64,000 nucleotides of DNA from Branchiostoma floridae. Lineage: Eukaryota > Chordata > Leptocardii > Amphioxiformes > Branchiostomatidae. Made by a program: the position numbers and the translations under genes. How positions within the stretch are numbered: the first letter of the stretch is position 1; each line of letters starts with the position of its first letter. Shown piece after piece: positions 43,046-54,034 of the stretch. The stretch lies in assembly GCF_000003815.2 (NCBI RefSeq), contig NC_049985.1, positions 22,989,862 to 23,053,861 on the forward strand, in the 5' to 3' direction. The notes under the pieces are model-generated. The model had not been told where the DNA came from, did not search any database, and saw only the letters and a list, made by a program, of their open reading frames with translations.

Positions 43046-43700
43046 TAGCCTGGGTACTATCCAGAAAGTAGTTCGCTCTGGCGTTCATTACATACTACAG
43101 TCAAACCTGTCTATAGCGGTAACTCAAGGGACTGGAGAAATATGGCCACTATAGACAGGTGGCCACTATAGAGAAAATGTTGATCAATTGACCATGAGCT
43201 ACATATGATTTCAGTTCCCACTAATCTTTCTCACCAAATAACATTGTCTCAATCGGTAGATTCACCGACAAAGACTTGCACTTTAATGCTCAAGGCATGC
43301 AGCATACCTTCTGCTACCGCCAAAATGACCCTGCCAGGAGCTTCAAATCCTCACAAACTACAATTTCAAACTCGGTGCAGGGTGACATAAGGCTGCAGGA
43401 TGGTTGCCTAAGGCAGTGTTTCTGTATCAACGGGACCGGAAATCGTGTGGCCGTGGCCGCGTTGGACAGGTGGTCGCTAAGCCTATGTCTTAATCATTAC
43501 GAATCCAAGGGTCCGACAAAAAGTGGCCACTATAGCCAGGTGGTTGCTATGCAAAGGTGGCCGCTAATACAGGTTTGACTGTATATACAGTCGCATCTAG
43601 GTCTGAAATTCATTATACACTATATACAGTCGCTTCTCTGTGTTTCCGATTGCAGAAGCGAACATAGGAGCGAACTACTATCCGGATGGCACCCAGGCTA
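43046..43700. mobile_element. Outer DNA element with 9-bp TSD, hosting a pogo-like MITE
   Basis: Inverted ends TAGCCTGGGTACTATCCAGA and the inverse of TAGCCTGGGTGCCATCCGGA, continuing through AGTAGTTCGCTC. Flanks GTTCCTAAG and GTTCCTCAG (8 of 9). A pogo-like MITE sits inside at 43098-43581. Confidence 0.82.
43098..43581. mobile_element. pogo-like MITE
   Basis: Ends CAGTCAAACCTGTCTATAGC and the inverse of CAGTCAAACCTGTATTAGC, flanked by TA on both sides. Internal ggccactata words occur as sub-repeats. TA target and CAGT start fit the Tc1/mariner-pogo group. Confidence 0.8.
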
Positions 43701-44085
43701 GTTCCTCAGGGCAATGATTTGTTACTTGCAGTGCGACCATGTTTACTAGCTGAGATTACTCCAAACGTGACTGGGTGCTTATGATTTGGAACATGCCCAC
43801 GGTAGTTTAACTCGTAGAATACAAATATAGTCGCATGCAAACATAACCTCACAACTATAGCGTGAAAGAGCCTCCTCCTGTGATAATACCCGCCATCAAG
43901 TGCTAGCCAAACGTGCCGAAAATCTATAACATTTGACTATCAGGAAAACAACTTTGCCTTGGAGCAAAAAAATCCTTTTGTCTGGTCAGCCGGATGCCAG
44001 ACATGTTAGTCACTTTTATCTATCTGTCAATCTGTACCTTTTGGTAAGGAACTGGGACAGGATTTACACAATGGGGGGGGGGGGG

Positions 44086-44088
44086 GGG
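44086..44088. repeat. Poly-G tract
   Basis: A run of 16 G around 44073-44088, just left of a Harbinger-like MITE. Similar G runs occur at 52825-52837 and 61218-61231; lengths may be assembly-sensitive. Confidence 0.6.
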
Positions 44089-44145
44089 TATAGATCAGTG
44101 TCACCCCTGGGACACAAGAGCAGCACTTAAAGGATTTGAAACTAA

Positions 44146-44678
44146 GGCCACAGCAAGTAAATCTTATGGATGACATCCTCTGCAGACTGCAACAATAGTG
44201 CGATAGGGCGAAAAAAACCAAGATGGGTGAAAAAAACAAGATGGCTACCTTTTCAAAAATAGGCACCATGAAGTTGTGATGACTGCTGTAAATAGAATTA
44301 AAGGCATAAAACATGGTATCAGAGCCAACAATGCATTCATTCCTGTATTTAAGACATGTACTGGTGTGGTAAAAGTGACACAGGTGTGGTAGACTGGCAT
44401 CACCAAGTTGGTAACCACACTCATAGCTTCCATATTGGTGTCATTTTTAGAACTATCCAATAAGTTTCATTTCTACAACTACAGTCCTAGGTACCTCACA
44501 AGTGTCACTTCTACAAGTACAATTATTAGACTACAACACAACATAGTTGCTCATTTTGGGACTTTATCGGCATGTTGTCCATCCATGTAGAAGAAAAAAA
44601 AATCTTGTTTTTTTTCTAAAATCAGGCAAAAATTAATGCGCGCGCTGATGTCATCCATAAAATGTACTTGCTGTGGCC
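44146..44678. mobile_element. PIF/Harbinger-like MITE A, copy 2
   Basis: Same ends (GGCCACAGCAAGTAAATC...) and flanking TAA at 44143-44145 and 44679-44681. Shares gcgcgcgctgatgtcatcc with copy 1 near the right end. It is 70 bp longer than copy 1. Confidence 0.83.
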
Positions 44679-44871
44679 TAACGGTTGTGAAAGATTGCCA
44701 GTGAGGGTGGTGTACCTCTAGATTCCACAAGGGGCATTCACCGTTTCACCCCACTTTATATAGTGCATGTTTCTATGTGATAAAAGTCACTGGCCCTATG
44801 CATTTTCCATTTGGGGTTTAAAAACCGTTTACCGGGCCCGCGAGCTATATTTTCACTGCGCTCTTGACAGC

Positions 44872-44971
44872 NNNNNNNNNNNNNNNNNNNNNNNNNNNNN
44901 NNNNNNNNNNNNNNNNNNNNNNNNNNNNNNNNNNNNNNNNNNNNNNNNNNNNNNNNNNNNNNNNNNNNNNN
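44872..44971. other. Assembly gap (100 N)
   Basis: Exactly 100 undetermined bases, the usual placeholder for a gap of unknown size. Frames reading across it are meaningless. Confidence 0.99.
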
Positions 44972-45043
44972 AACAAGACTGGATTCCAGGCTACCACCCG
45001 GTCACAGCTAGTTGAGGCAACTCTCTCTACCCAACTTGCAATT

Positions 45044-45412
45044 GGTCATTATGAACAGATTCTTATAGGGCAGATACCACAGTTGAACCTGTCCGTAGAA
45101 AATCATGTTGAAATACACTAAAACATGGTTTCATAAAAGTAGTAACCCAGATTTCAATCTTAATTTTAAGAATTCTTCTCCAACACGAAGTGACAAGGAT
45201 CTTCGTTACAATCATTACAAACGGGGGTACTAGTGGTCATTATGAGAAAATTGTTTTAGAGCAGATAACACAGTTAAACCTGTCCGTAGGAAATCATGTT
45301 CAAATACACTAAAACATGGTTTCATAAAAGTAAACCCGGATTTTGATAATTCTTCTCCAACACAAAGTCACAATGGTCTTACAAACAACCATTACAAACA
45401 AGGGGTACTAGT
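45044..45412. repeat. Tandem duplication, about 190-bp unit
   Basis: Copies at 45044 and 45235 begin ggtcattatga and share tttcataaaagta and attcttctccaacac. Adjacent to the 100-N gap, so the array may be longer. Confidence 0.85.
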
Positions 45413-45912
45413 AAAAAAAACTACGGAAAAGGTATATTACCCCAGTTTTCTGATGTATCCATCCGCCCCTTCCCCAAAAAACTGCTCTTACGCCAGCTAA
45501 ACTGCGGCTGAGCGAAAATTGACCTAAATGGGAAAGCTTAGACCTTTGTTACACGACTTCCAAGGATTATAGGTAGCACTTTATTTTGAGCCCCACACTG
45601 TGTAGCTCAACTCTGGTATCTGTCGTTTACTCACCATTATTGGTTAATTTTAAACGCGTTTCCCTGGATTTAAACTTGTTTTCCACAAAACAGCCCCAAA
45701 TCAAACAGACTACACTTCTCCCACACATCCATTTGCTTTCTTATCTATTAGATAACAACCTAATGTCACAATAACTCATGAAAACTATCTTTACCGCTAA
45801 TGAATCCCGAAATAACTGCAATAGTGTTGACCTCTACGAGTTGAGAAATGGTACAACGGTTAGATGATGAATTTTTCAGACAACATCAGCACAGTTCGCA
45901 GTGAAGGGTTAT

Positions 45913-46790
45913 TACCTCCATGAAATGTCAGCAGCGCAACTTCCGGTTTTGCTATTTCGGTGTTCTGAACATGCTATGGTCACGATTTTTGAGTGTTAGA
46001 TAGCTCTTGTGCTCAGGAAGAAGTGACATAAGTTTGGGTTCCCTAGCGTCTAGTTTTGGGATAGCAGGGGCATTTTTGTCAAAAACTTCTGAAGAGGATA
46101 ACTCAAGATGGGAACAACGGATTTTCATACTTTTTGGTATGTAGGTACCTCAGACAATGTTGTACAAAATGAAATACCAATTATGCAAAATAGGAGCAAA
46201 TTTGCATAATTAATGACAACATTAAATCATAGCAGTTTTTTCTATGTATCTCTTGTCTTGGACGTGATATGGTCTTGAAATTTAAGTGGTACATAGATTT
46301 TAGTGTCATGACAAAGTGGGGCAAGTTTCAGCCCCCTAACATTTAATTTGGGAACTGCAGGGGCATTTTTGTCAAGACACTCCAAAGAGGATAACTGCAG
46401 AAAGGATTGACGGATTGGCATCATATTAGGCATGCGGGTACTTTAGGCAAAGATGTTCATAATGATATAAATGTTATGCAAGTGAGGACTTAATTTGCAT
46501 AATTAATGAGGAAATTGTATAATTCCATTGTTTGCAATAACTGGACTTCAATAAATGTAACACATGTTAATTATGATAGGTGGAATATAAGCAGATACCA
46601 AATATGGTAATGAGGAACTTGTTTGCATAATTTATGTAAAAATTGCAAAACCGCTTCATGATTAATAATGGGAATTTTATAATTGTGACATGTGTATGTT
46701 TTTCAATGATGAACAACACCATGCACAAATTATGTTAATGTCTTAGTCCATTGCATAAAATTTACGAAAGCTCTAAATTTTCATGGAGGT
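45913..46790. mobile_element. Long MITE-like element with ACCTCCATGAAA ends
   Basis: ACCTCCATGAAA opens it and TTTCATGGAGGT closes it. Inside, two diverged direct copies of about 260 bp share gaggataact, ggggcatttttgtcaa and tttgcataattaatga. No coding frame. Confidence 0.6.
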
Positions 46791-46847
46791 ATGAGGTCGC
46801 CGAACTCTAGTATAGATATTCATTTTTTGTCCCATAAACTCATTTGG

Positions 46848-46995
46848 TAGCAGCAATGGAGCCCTTGGTTCCATTTAGTTTGTAGCTGAGAGACCCCGGT
46901 TCGAATCCGGGGAAGGGAATCTTGGTTGGAGCTGCATTTAGCATTTAGGACGGGACGTGAAATGGGGTCTCATGTTTGAGGAGGTACTTCCAGTT
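46848..46995 (+). mobile_element. tRNA-derived SINE, short copy
   Basis: B box GGTTCGAATCC at 46898-46908, followed by gacgggacgtgaaatggggtc from the body. The A box is eroded. Confidence 0.65.
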
Positions 46996-47039
46996 TGTCA
47001 CAACAGTCCCATTACTCAGGTTGGTACCTACAACGTTAA

Positions 47040-47259
47040 CCCTATTCAGACCGGGGGGCGCTTTTGAGTTCTGCGCCAAATTTGATGTCCTATAACGCCA
47101 GAAGGGCTTACGCTAGAGCCACCAAATTTGGTGAGTTTTCCTAAAATATTGTTGGCAACAATTCTACGAAGTTTGACAAATTTTCCATATTTTCGTGTTG
47201 CCTCAACCCACCCCCCCCCCCGGTCCAGGGATGACCAAAAAAGCCCGGTCTGAATAGGT
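47040..47259. mobile_element. piggyBac-like MITE, short copy 3
   Basis: Left TTAA at 47036-47039 and CCCTATTCAGACCGGGG. The right end cccggtctgaatagg runs into a mutated TATAA. At 220 bp it is an internally deleted copy. Confidence 0.8.
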
Positions 47260-47406
47260 ATAATGAATGAACTTATTGCTCAACAATCGCACAAGGTACA
47301 ATGTATGGCAACTACTAATGAATGAAGACATTTTTGCCACACCGGGCTAAGTACAGGTCACAACAAGACATGTTGGAAAGATACAGTTCACAGATACAAA
47401 ATGAGA

Positions 47407-47664
47407 CTATTGCTGGATAAATTCAACTACTCCTCGTTTTTCTGTTATAGTGGAGATAAAAGAGCAGATATTTTTTATGATCGATAGTTTGTCTAGCTGC
47501 GTTAGGAATATGAATTTTTCTACAGAACCTAGGTGAATGAAATAAGGAAATTGGTTTTGTATAACCTTATACAGTTCATTTCTCTCTACGGTGTACAATC
47601 TACACTCTACTACAAAATGACGTTCGTCCTTTAATAAATAATAGCTATATAGACAATGCCACAC
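47407..47664 (-). mobile_element. LINE reverse-transcriptase C-terminal fragment
   Basis: The minus-strand frame contains DERHFVVECRLYTVERNELY then KFIFLTQLD and FISTITEKR. This follows the D-E-x-H-F-x-x-x-C-x-x-Y...R...L pattern of the last ORF segment of many invertebrate LINEs. It is cut on its 5' side next to the hAT MITE. Confidence 0.65.
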
Positions 47665-47671
47665 AATGGTA

Positions 47672-48034
47672 CAGGGCTCTAGCCAGCGTCCGTTTTTTCC
47701 GTCAATTGACGTAAATTCGCTGCGTCTGACGGAAAAATTTTAAAACCAATCCGTCAACCTTGATGGACAAAAATCCTTGTTGAAAGCTATACAGGTGGCT
47801 TGGGGACGCCGTCCATGGCTATAAAAGCCACGCACTGTTTGTTTTGTTATTGTTATGCTTGTTGACAATGTGTGTCGGCGCTATTTCGCACACGATAATC
47901 TCATTAAAACCCTTTTCAAGGTATCAATGGCAACATTTACTACTTTGTAGAGTCATAGGGAAATTGATTATTCGCGGTTTTCACGACGATTGGAATTGGC
48001 TGACGGAAAAAAAATCGAGCTGGCTAGAGCCCTG
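47672..48034. mobile_element. hAT-like MITE with perfect 8-bp TSD
   Basis: Ends CAGGGCTCTAGCCAGC and the inverse GCTGGCTAGAGCCCTG. Flanked by identical CAATGGTA (47664-47671, 48035-48042). Inner inverted tgacggaaaa words. The 8-bp TSD and CAGGG start fit hAT. Confidence 0.92.
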
Positions 48035-48251
48035 CAATGGTACTACGAGGCTACGTACAGAACTTTACTGATAACAGTACAGTACTAGTAACGTATGAAT
48101 GAGATGGTCTCATATTTGTAATACATATAAAGTAACTGACCTACATAGGCGGATATAAATGAGTTGAACATGATAACAGTATATGGAAATTGTCGCTCTA
48201 TGTACCAATAAGAAAGATATGTGTATTTGTTCTAATATTCTCAAACAATGA

Positions 48252-48273
48252 TTCTCTCTCTCTCTCTCTCTCT
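48252..48273. repeat. (CT)n microsatellite
   Basis: About 11 CT units in tctctctctctctctctct. Confidence 0.9.
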
Positions 48274-48954
48274 TTACTGTAGGTAGGACATTTCAAAACA
48301 TAGTGAATAAGATGGCTAATGCGATTGATTCGCTGTGTGTGTGTCCTTACATCCACTCTATTCTCCATACCACAATCATCAATCTAAAACATGCAACACT
48401 CCGATCTGTCTCCCCTATGTACAAAAGGTATTAAAAATGTGAAACCATCTGCCTTATGCTTTCATGATGAGCAGGATATTACATTACAGATCTCTACATA
48501 TCGATAATTAAAATCAGTTATGAATCATCGAGGGACGAGACAACTATCTTTGTGTGAGATATCGCTACTGCAGACGGACATATAAAACATTCATAAACCC
48601 GATATCGATAGATCACAGGGTATATGCGCTGTTCAATAACTACCATGCAATGAAGTATGTTTTCATATTCCTTATGATATTGAGCTGGTTTATACATTAA
48701 TATATTTTTCCAAGAGAATTTCAAAGTCAAAACGACCTATTCACTTTCTAAAAGTTATATTATTGTTGAGGGAGCAGGGAAAGAAAATATCTACCTCGAA
48801 ATTTTGCGAAGAACACAGAATAGTAATACTTATAATAGGTTAATTTTCAAAGCATAGCATAAAGGGCATATCTATTATGGTTCATATGCGTTATAGTAGG
48901 CATGCATATTAATGTACTTGTTATATAATTGACTGGTTCAATCTCTCTGTTATA

Positions 48955-49174
48955 CCCCCTTTCCACTCGGACAGCGCTCTCGCCGCGCTCTATCTGCGAC
49001 CTCAACGAATTGAATAGAAAAGAAACGAATCTTTTTACACTCTGTGTGTTTTCTTGTCCTCTCAGTCACACTTTTACATGCTGTATGATATACCCAGTAT
49101 GGAATCAAAGGTAACACATATCCTATTTAGGTCTCAGTGAGAGCGCAGAGCGATCGCCGTCTAGTGGAAAGGGG
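48955..49174. mobile_element. MITE of the CCCCCTTTCCACTAGACGG family, copy 3
   Basis: Complete copy: CCCCCTTTCCACTCGGACAG on the left, the inverse on the right, and TATA on both sides (48951-48954, 49175-49178). Confidence 0.82.
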
Positions 49175-49974
49175 TATAATTCGCCGCGTTCCTGCGAAGA
49201 GTTGATATTCCGACCATACAGATATCTACTTATGGGTGGGCGATAAAATGGGTCTACAGTACTTCATAACTTTCTAACCATCTGACCTATACAGTACTAC
49301 AAAGGATGCCGTTTCTCTGAAAGCCAGCAGTAAATAAACTGAAAAACAACGCTTACCTTTTGACATCAATGCGTCAATTTGAAACACTATCTTTACGACA
49401 CCTTTAAAAATCTAGGTTAATGGCTAGATCACCTACCTAAATATACGCCATGACGTCATCCCAGCCATCAATCACCGGTTGCCAAGGCAACGAGCTTAAA
49501 GTATTCTGTGATGAAAACGTGGTGGTCTATTCATTCATCGAGGTCCATTTTCATGTGGTACCTATAGCACGCTAGAAACTGATTCTCTGTCATAAAATGA
49601 CGAACCGAGGTCGTACGATTGTGAGAGGGCCACAGAAAGGACATATTGTTACATCAATCATCAACCTCTAAAAATGGTTTTATCGCACTATGTATGATGA
49701 TAGCCTGGTATCTTTTGCCTTTGATGGGAGACGTTGAAGAACTGTAACAAAGCAATGTGGCAGAGAAGATTTAGTTTTACTGTTACAGTCAGCCGGTAAA
49801 AAAAATAGTCTGTCTCACGCCTACTCAAGACGTGCAGATCGCGTATCTGTCATTGTGATAACATTGTACCGTGCGGTCAAAGGAAAAGCTATGACAACTG
49901 ACAACCGTGACAAACTTTCTAGTAGCCTTCACCGAGTCATTGTGACACAAATAGAACAGTGTTGAATTGATACC

Positions 49975-50058
49975 TAGAGAGAGAGAGAACGTGAGAGAGG
50001 CACGCAAAGAGAGAGGAGAGAGAGAGAGAAAAAGAGAGAGAGAAAGAGAGAGAGAGAA
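49975..50058. repeat. (GA)n-rich tract
   Basis: About 80 bp of gagaga with few interruptions. The Arg/Glu-rich open frame across it is an artefact. Confidence 0.9.
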
Positions 50059-50196
50059 GTACAGGGATGCCATCAGCAAAATTGCAATTTTACCGGTGGA
50101 GATCGGATTCTATGTGGAAATAACTGGATCACAACCCCCGACCTGTATTGTACGAAGAGCTGCTCTGCCGTCTGGCGCGGGTCGGCTTGGTTTATT

Positions 50197-50793
50197 NNNN
50201 NNNNNNNNNNNNNNNNNNNNNNNNNNNNNNNNNNNNNNNNNNNNNNNNNNNNNNNNNNNNNNNNNNNNNNNNNNNNNNNNNNNNNNNNNNNNNNNNNNNN
50301 NNNNNNNNNNNNNNNNNNNNNNNNNNNNNNNNNNNNNNNNNNNNNNNNNNNNNNNNNNNNNNNNNNNNNNNNNNNNNNNNNNNNNNNNNNNNNNNNNNNN
50401 NNNNNNNNNNNNNNNNNNNNNNNNNNNNNNNNNNNNNNNNNNNNNNNNNNNNNNNNNNNNNNNNNNNNNNNNNNNNNNNNNNNNNNNNNNNNNNNNNNNN
50501 NNNNNNNNNNNNNNNNNNNNNNNNNNNNNNNNNNNNNNNNNNNNNNNNNNNNNNNNNNNNNNNNNNNNNNNNNNNNNNNNNNNNNNNNNNNNNNNNNNNN
50601 NNNNNNNNNNNNNNNNNNNNNNNNNNNNNNNNNNNNNNNNNNNNNNNNNNNNNNNNNNNNNNNNNNNNNNNNNNNNNNNNNNNNNNNNNNNNNNNNNNNN
50701 NNNNNNNNNNNNNNNNNNNNNNNNNNNNNNNNNNNNNNNNNNNNNNNNNNNNNNNNNNNNNNNNNNNNNNNNNNNNNNNNNNNNNNNNNNNNN
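50197..50793. other. Assembly gap (597 N)
   Basis: A sized gap. Any feature at 50100-50850 is incomplete. Confidence 0.99.
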
Positions 50794-53040
50794 AGAATCT
50801 TTTGATTTACGGACCCCGGTCCGGATCTCTACCTGACAGTGTATATTTGTAATAGCTGATATCCTGATCGTGTATCGATCTTTGTCTACAGAGACTGTGA
50901 TCTAGATCTCTGCGTAAAGAATTGTCAATTCTTCCGGTAGAGATCCCAAATATGATTTTATCGTGATATCTATATATATATATTTTTTAAGATTGAATGG
51001 AGGGTACTGTTTCCATTCATGATGCCCTGATAATGATAAATTTGTATAAAATCTTATATCTTTTAATGGCATATAGTTCTCTGTGGTGTTGTGTTGTCTG
51101 TTGTATATGATTCTCAATTTTAAACTCTATGTCCGAACACAAAATAAATCGCTTACCAACAAGCTTTCAACCAGTCCGCTGATCCTTATCCAGTTAAAAT
51201 GACCAAAGACTAAGTCACACATACAGACCGGAAGTATGACGTCAGCAAAGGGTCAAAGGTGCTTGGCAGTCGGTATCGGCCCCCGTCTCAGTTGAGGGAA
51301 GGTTAGTGGGCACTGATGTAAATGAGTTCTTTCACTCCCCTGAATTCTCTGTTGTTTTGTGTACATTTGAAAGGGTTCGCTTCATATCTTTCAGAATATA
51401 ACTTGAGTAGCGTTAAAACATAACCCCACAACTGAATCTACGCAAGCAGGGGAACACCCAAATGAAATGACCGGGCTTTGAGAATGCTCCATTAGTTCAC
51501 CTTATTTACTTCGCGGGGATTATCTTTACTACCCACTACGCGGTGACCGTGGTCGTATACCAACCCATTACATGGGCAGAGATTTTTGTGTGGAATAGTA
51601 AAACCACACAGCATGCAGTGATTTATTTAAAGCTCAGTGTAAGTGCCTATGATTTTTTTCTGCTGTATCAAGCAAAATACGCAAATAATTGTTTAGGCTC
51701 TCATATATGCACAAATTATGCTTTAAGACACAAGGTTTTCGTTTAAGCTACAACGCAAAAAAAAGACATTGAACCATGGCTAACTTGTTTTGATGTCTTT
51801 TTTTTCTTATAAAAAAGCCATAGCCCCAAAGCCTAACCCTAAAGTATCCATTTAGACTCATAGATGAATTAATATATATCCTTGAAACATACATGTCTAT
51901 GAATGTTGTGTATCTAAAATGCTGTTGTAGAAAAAAAAGATGTGCACTGAAAGTTACAATCAGAAGGCAGAAACAACAAAATCATTCCTTTTACTTGTGT
52001 AACAGCGTCATCTATCTGTTTGCAAGCAAAGGGCAAGTTACAAATGGGCTGGGAATTATCACCAAGATTCTGCACAGCAAGCTGTTAATATTACACGCAA
52101 TATTCCAAAAATTGATAGAGCGGAAACAACAAGGTCATATAACTACGTCATAACTTTAAAAGAACACCCACATAAACAATCGTACCATAAGTGCACGGTC
52201 ATTGGTAATAGATAAATACTGCGGCATATTATGGCGTCGTTAAAGTTGGGAGCCCAGTTCTATTTTTGTTACTACGCGGATATTGTAGCCAGCATACCCA
52301 TTAAAAGATATGTCATGTATCTGATAGAAGCTGACACATTCTTAAACTATGTTGTGGTGTAATACATAACGCGTGGGAACGCGCGAACGTGTTATTTAAA
52401 CTAGCATATAGTAACGCACTGATAACGCAACGCAAATAGCAACTTTGGCAACATGGACGGTTGACTTATTAATATTTTTTATTCTAACTTATGTTTATTT
52501 TTCAAACTTAATTTCTATTGTAATCCTACAATAAAATTATCATGAAATAAAAAGGCTACATACTTGATTTTAAGTCTAACGTCATATAGTCCTAATAACT
52601 GTGTTGAAATATCCTTATATGACTTTCAGACATTGGATATGTTCAAATAAGGAATATTGATATATAAAACCACGCATTTAGTATAAAATTCAATTTCATA
52701 TAAATCCATGAATCAATTGTAAAATCTAGCTTTACCAAACCAGGTGAATGGAAACTCTATAAACGGTATACACACAATCACTCAGCTTTCTAACGTAAAA
52801 CGTTAAGGTTTGGCGGGGGTTGGAGGGGGGGGGGGGGTGCCCTACACGGAAGAAGATAAGTCCATATAGATTTGATTGTTTGGATGGCATCCTCTGGGAA
52901 CCCCAAAAGTGATGCGAGCCAGTTTGAAGTTTCGAAAAAAGTTGTCTTCATTATCAAATCTAACTGGTCACTAAGGTTCAACAAATGCTTAAAAACTTCT
53001 ACATTTTTGTTATTCCACATTTTTTAACAAAGGATTTAGC

Positions 53041-53130
53041 GGTAATTTCCAAATTTACGGTATTAGTGTCCGTTTTCCGACATCACTGGTAATTTCCAAA
53101 TTTACGGTATTAGTGTCCGTTTTCCGACAT
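53041..53130. repeat. Exact tandem duplication, 47-bp period
   Basis: The 43-bp segment beginning ggtaatttccaaatttacgg occurs identically at 53041 and 53088. Confidence 0.95.
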
Positions 53131-53214
53131 TTTTTTTCCAATTAACGGCTTATTTTTCAGCCTATTCGTTCAATTCATGTATAGTTGAACACTTGGGGGA
53201 GGTAAAAAAAGTGT

Positions 53215-53271
53215 GAAAATTGATGCGCACTCGATGTCATTCATATTATCAAATCAATATGGCCTAAGGCA
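53215..53271. mobile_element. Right-end fragment of PIF/Harbinger-like MITE A
   Basis: attgatgcgcactcgatgtcat and atggcctaagg resemble the right end of the 29121 and 44146 elements. Diverged. Confidence 0.5.
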
Positions 53272-53352
53272 ACGTACCTGCGTCGTCTCGGCCTGCCACT
53301 ATATTTGCAATGCACAAATAGTAGAACGGAAGCCTGAACGCTATTTACCTTA

Positions 53353-53728
53353 GGCCACACCAATTTCATTTGTTGCTTCTTGGATTCGCCTGTCCATTTT
53401 TTTAAATCATTTTCACAAACAAAAACAAAAAAAGCAATTGAGTGCCGATAAAAAAAATACAGGTTTCACTATACAGCTATCACAAACCTGTAAATGTTAC
53501 CATTAATAGCCAAATACACATAATTTCAGTCTATAACAATGCCTTTTATTCAGAACATTAGTAACAAATCAAAGAAAGTGATTGATTCATCAGGTTGTGT
53601 TTCTTTTTCGTTATTTAAAGCGTATATCTTCAACCTTTTGCAAAAATTTATCTTTCTTCTTTTTCGACCTGTCGATCCAATTTTTTTTCTGAAAAATCCG
53701 AGAAGCAATAAATAAATTTGGTGTGGCC
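53353..53728. mobile_element. PIF/Harbinger-like MITE B
   Basis: Ends GGCCACACCAATTTCATTTG and the inverse (caaataaatttggtgtggcc-like), followed inward by TTGCTTCT.GGATT. TTA on both sides (53350-53352, 53729-53731). It ends about 65 bp before the TATA-like box of the secreted-protein gene. Confidence 0.85.
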
Positions 53729-53796
53729 TTATGTCACGGAAGGTTCCACAAATATGTTGCCATATCATCATAATCAGTAAATACTACGACACAACC

Positions 53797-53805
53797 TATA
53801 TATAA
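53797..53805 (+). promoter_or_regulatory. Putative TATA box of the secreted-protein gene
   Basis: TATATATAA sits 79 bp upstream of the predicted start codon, so transcription would begin near 53830 with a 5' UTR of about 50 bases. The flanking DNA is AT-rich, so a chance match is possible. Confidence 0.5.
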
Positions 53806-53883
53806 TCTGGTTCTAACGTTGGGCAAGCAATATACCAACCGTACGCCCAAACTACAAGCTTGTATAGTCCGAATCCCGCAGCA

Positions 53884-54034
53884 ATGGGGTACTGTGCAGT
53901 GTTTCTACTGGCCTTGGCTAGCTTTGCTGTGGCGCAACAAGAGGATATAGAGTACAGGGTCACCGCCTTGGAGAGACTGGTGAGCTCCATCACTGCAGAC
54001 TTCCCGCAGTACTTTACACAAGACGGAACATCCG
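53884..54034 (+). CDS. Secreted protein exon 1 (signal peptide)
   Basis: It starts at the ATG in gcagcaATGG; in-frame TTG codons upstream are not plausible starts. It encodes MGYCAVFLLALASFAVAQQE, a clear signal peptide with likely cleavage near AVA-QQ, then DIEYRVTALERLVSSITADF and a short linker. The donor is GTAAGA and the exon leaves one base (phase 1). A TATA-like sequence lies about 80 bp upstream. Confidence 0.85.

Larger units (their letters stand above)
34685..53796. other. 3' flank of the GlyR gene and intergenic region
   Basis: No gene was found across 19 kb. The GlyR 3' UTR should occupy its start; no close AATAAA was seen (candidates only near 36661). It is rich in MITEs and LINE fragments. 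I see nothing definite in 34690-38540, 41720-43040, 49180-49970 or 50800-53040, which are AT-rich. Confidence 0.7.

Noticed and set aside
47844-48071. 75-codon plus-strand frame with hydrophobic start
   Set aside because: Lies almost wholly in the hAT-like MITE and runs through its terminal repeat.
49967-50852. Open frames across the 597-N gap
   Set aside because: Mostly undetermined bases plus a GA microsatellite.
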